Assembly (NCBI GenBank): GCA_947585525.1 | Contig: CANPXA010000127.1 | Span: forward strand, 1 to 5,556 | Direction: 5' to 3' | Origin: an uncultured Akkermansia sp. | Lineage (GTDB): Bacteria > Verrucomicrobiota > Verrucomicrobiia > Verrucomicrobiales > Akkermansiaceae | Length of the DNA stretch: 5,556 nucleotides | Part shown: piece by piece, positions 5,123 to 5,556 of the stretch | Numbering within the stretch: the stretch's first letter is position 1 | Layout: the number at the start of each line of letters is the position of its first letter | Position numbers and translations under genes: made by a program | Notes under the pieces: model-generated | What the model was told of the DNA's origin: nothing | Seen by the model: only the letters and a program-made list of their open reading frames with translations | Databases searched by the model: none

Positions 5123-5307
5123 TCAAAAGTACTAAGTCACATTAACAATTTGATTATCCTAATCATTTAAAAAAAGCCATTTCATAAAGTTATTCACATA
5201 GTTAATAATATTCCCCTCAATCTCTCCCCCTTTCTACCTCATATCCCGCACTGCTAAAAATTTCACTGCGATTTCGCTTTGACGCTTCGGTACCGCACTA
5301 CCTCAGC
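5123..5307. other. AT-rich intergenic stretch without genes
   Basis: No coding frame or RNA gene was recognised on either strand. The part from about 5130 to 5215 is very AT-rich and could act as an upstream promoter element. It contains one DnaA-box-like TTATTCACA (5190-5198), single and therefore not evidence of an origin. Confidence 0.5.
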
Positions 5308-5336
5308 GCCCTACGGGCAAAAGCTGTGCTTTTGTC
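5308..5336. repeat. Pair of short hairpins in a GC-rich repeat region
   Basis: GCCCTACGGGC (5308-5318; 4-bp stem, loop TAC) abuts CAAAAGC-TGT-GCTTTTG (5318-5334; 7-bp stem, extended to 9 by a G:T and a G:C pair to 5336). A further GC-rich segment leads to the repeat core at 5383. No T-run follows, so a terminator is not claimed. Confidence 0.5.
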
Positions 5337-5382
5337 CAATCGCCTGCCCGCCCGCTTCGCGTGCGCCCTCTACGGGGCCGTC

Positions 5383-5413
5383 GGGCGCTTTGCATCCCCC
5401 GCGCGTAGCGCGC
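5383..5413 (+). repeat. 31-bp dispersed repeat core, copy 2
   Basis: This is identical over 31 bases to 3102-3132 and has the same order of downstream parts: a short spacer, TCC, heptamers, AAATA, then the GGCGCC hairpin. It ends in the hairpin GCGCGTAGCGCGC. The spacer differs (GAACATCC versus TAATTTCC), so the copies have diverged only there and in heptamer number. Confidence 0.85.
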
Positions 5414-5421
5414 GAACATCC

Positions 5422-5477
5422 AAATCGTAATTCGTAATTCGTAATTCGTAAATCGTAAATAGGCGCCGCCAGGCGCC
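5422..5477 (+). repeat. Heptamer-plus-hairpin element, copy 4
   Basis: Five heptamers (AAATCGT, three AATTCGT, AAATCGT) are followed by AAATA and the hairpin GGCGCC-GCCA-GGCGCC at 5462-5477, identical to that of copy 3. The heptamer number is five here against two in copy 3, which points to expansion and contraction of the 7-base units. Confidence 0.85.
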
Positions 5478-5480
5478 CCC

Positions 5481-5556
5481 GTCCATCGTCCATCGTCCAT
5501 CGTCCATCGTCCATCGTCCATCGTCCATCGTCCATCGTCCATCGTCCATCGTCCAT
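5481..5556 (+). repeat. CCATCGT heptamer tandem array, continuing past the window
   Basis: Seventy-six bases of uninterrupted 7-base repeat (GTCCATC, equivalently CCATCGT) give nearly 11 perfect units up to the right edge, so the full length is unknown. The array begins three bases after copy 4. A period of seven is not a multiple of three, so every frame cycles through a seven-residue pseudo-repeat; it is not coding. Confidence 0.95.

Noticed and set aside
5190..5198. DnaA-box-like TTATTCACA as part of a replication origin
   Set aside because: There is a single site in AT-rich DNA, with no cluster of boxes and no dnaA/dnaN genes nearby.
5303..5556. Minus-strand open frames running through the heptamer array (repeating MDDGRWT)
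   Set aside because: The frames are a by-product of a 7-base repeat and GC-rich hairpins; there is no domain, no start signal, and the repeat reads open in several frames.
5422..5556. CRISPR array
   Set aside because: The unit is 7 bases with no spacers; it is a simple tandem repeat.

Overview
The window is a bacterial chromosomal fragment in which all six supported genes are read from the minus strand. The gene set is two bactofilins (one with an N-terminal zinc ribbon), a UvrA-family ATPase and a radical SAM/SPASM enzyme behind tiny lipoproteins. Together with repeated heptamer-plus-hairpin intergenic elements and mostly weak Shine-Dalgarno signals, this suggests an anaerobic bacterium of the PVC group (Verrucomicrobiota/Kiritimatiellota-like). 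That placement is an inference; no marker gene here fixes it.

Layout, left to right. Positions 1-1355 hold the N-terminal 451 residues of a UvrA-like protein that runs off the left edge. Eight bases upstream of its start ends a zinc-ribbon bactofilin (1364-2047), so these two probably share a transcript. Positions 2048-2274 hold a 14-bp perfect palindrome and the first heptamer-hairpin element. A second, more typical bactofilin lies at 2275-2895. It is bracketed by two exactly inverted copies of a 28-bp hairpin (2221-2248 and 3038-3065). Positions 3038-3175 are a dense repeat cluster.

Positions 3238-5046 are the most interesting part: a four-gene cassette transcribed right to left. It encodes a 108-aa lipoprotein-like peptide, a 47-aa peptide whose ATG overlaps the previous stop (ATGA), a 48-aa peptide, and then a 373-aa radical SAM/SPASM enzyme. 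The three peptides share a charged N-terminus, a PLYP-(V/S)-I-A motif and a hydrophobic segment ending in a lipobox cysteine. The part after the cysteine differs among them. The two short ones arose by tandem duplication (about 90% DNA identity over the first 33 codons, mostly silent changes), with unrelated tails. Conserved leader, variable tail and an adjacent SPASM enzyme are the layout of a ribosomally made, post-translationally modified peptide system, here apparently routed to the membrane as lipoproteins. No transporter or protease gene is in the window.

Positions 5047-5556 contain no gene. They hold a probable extended -10 promoter for the peptide operon, an inverted-repeat region, an AT-rich stretch, a cluster of GC-rich hairpins, another heptamer-hairpin element, and a CCATCGT heptamer array that continues past the right edge.
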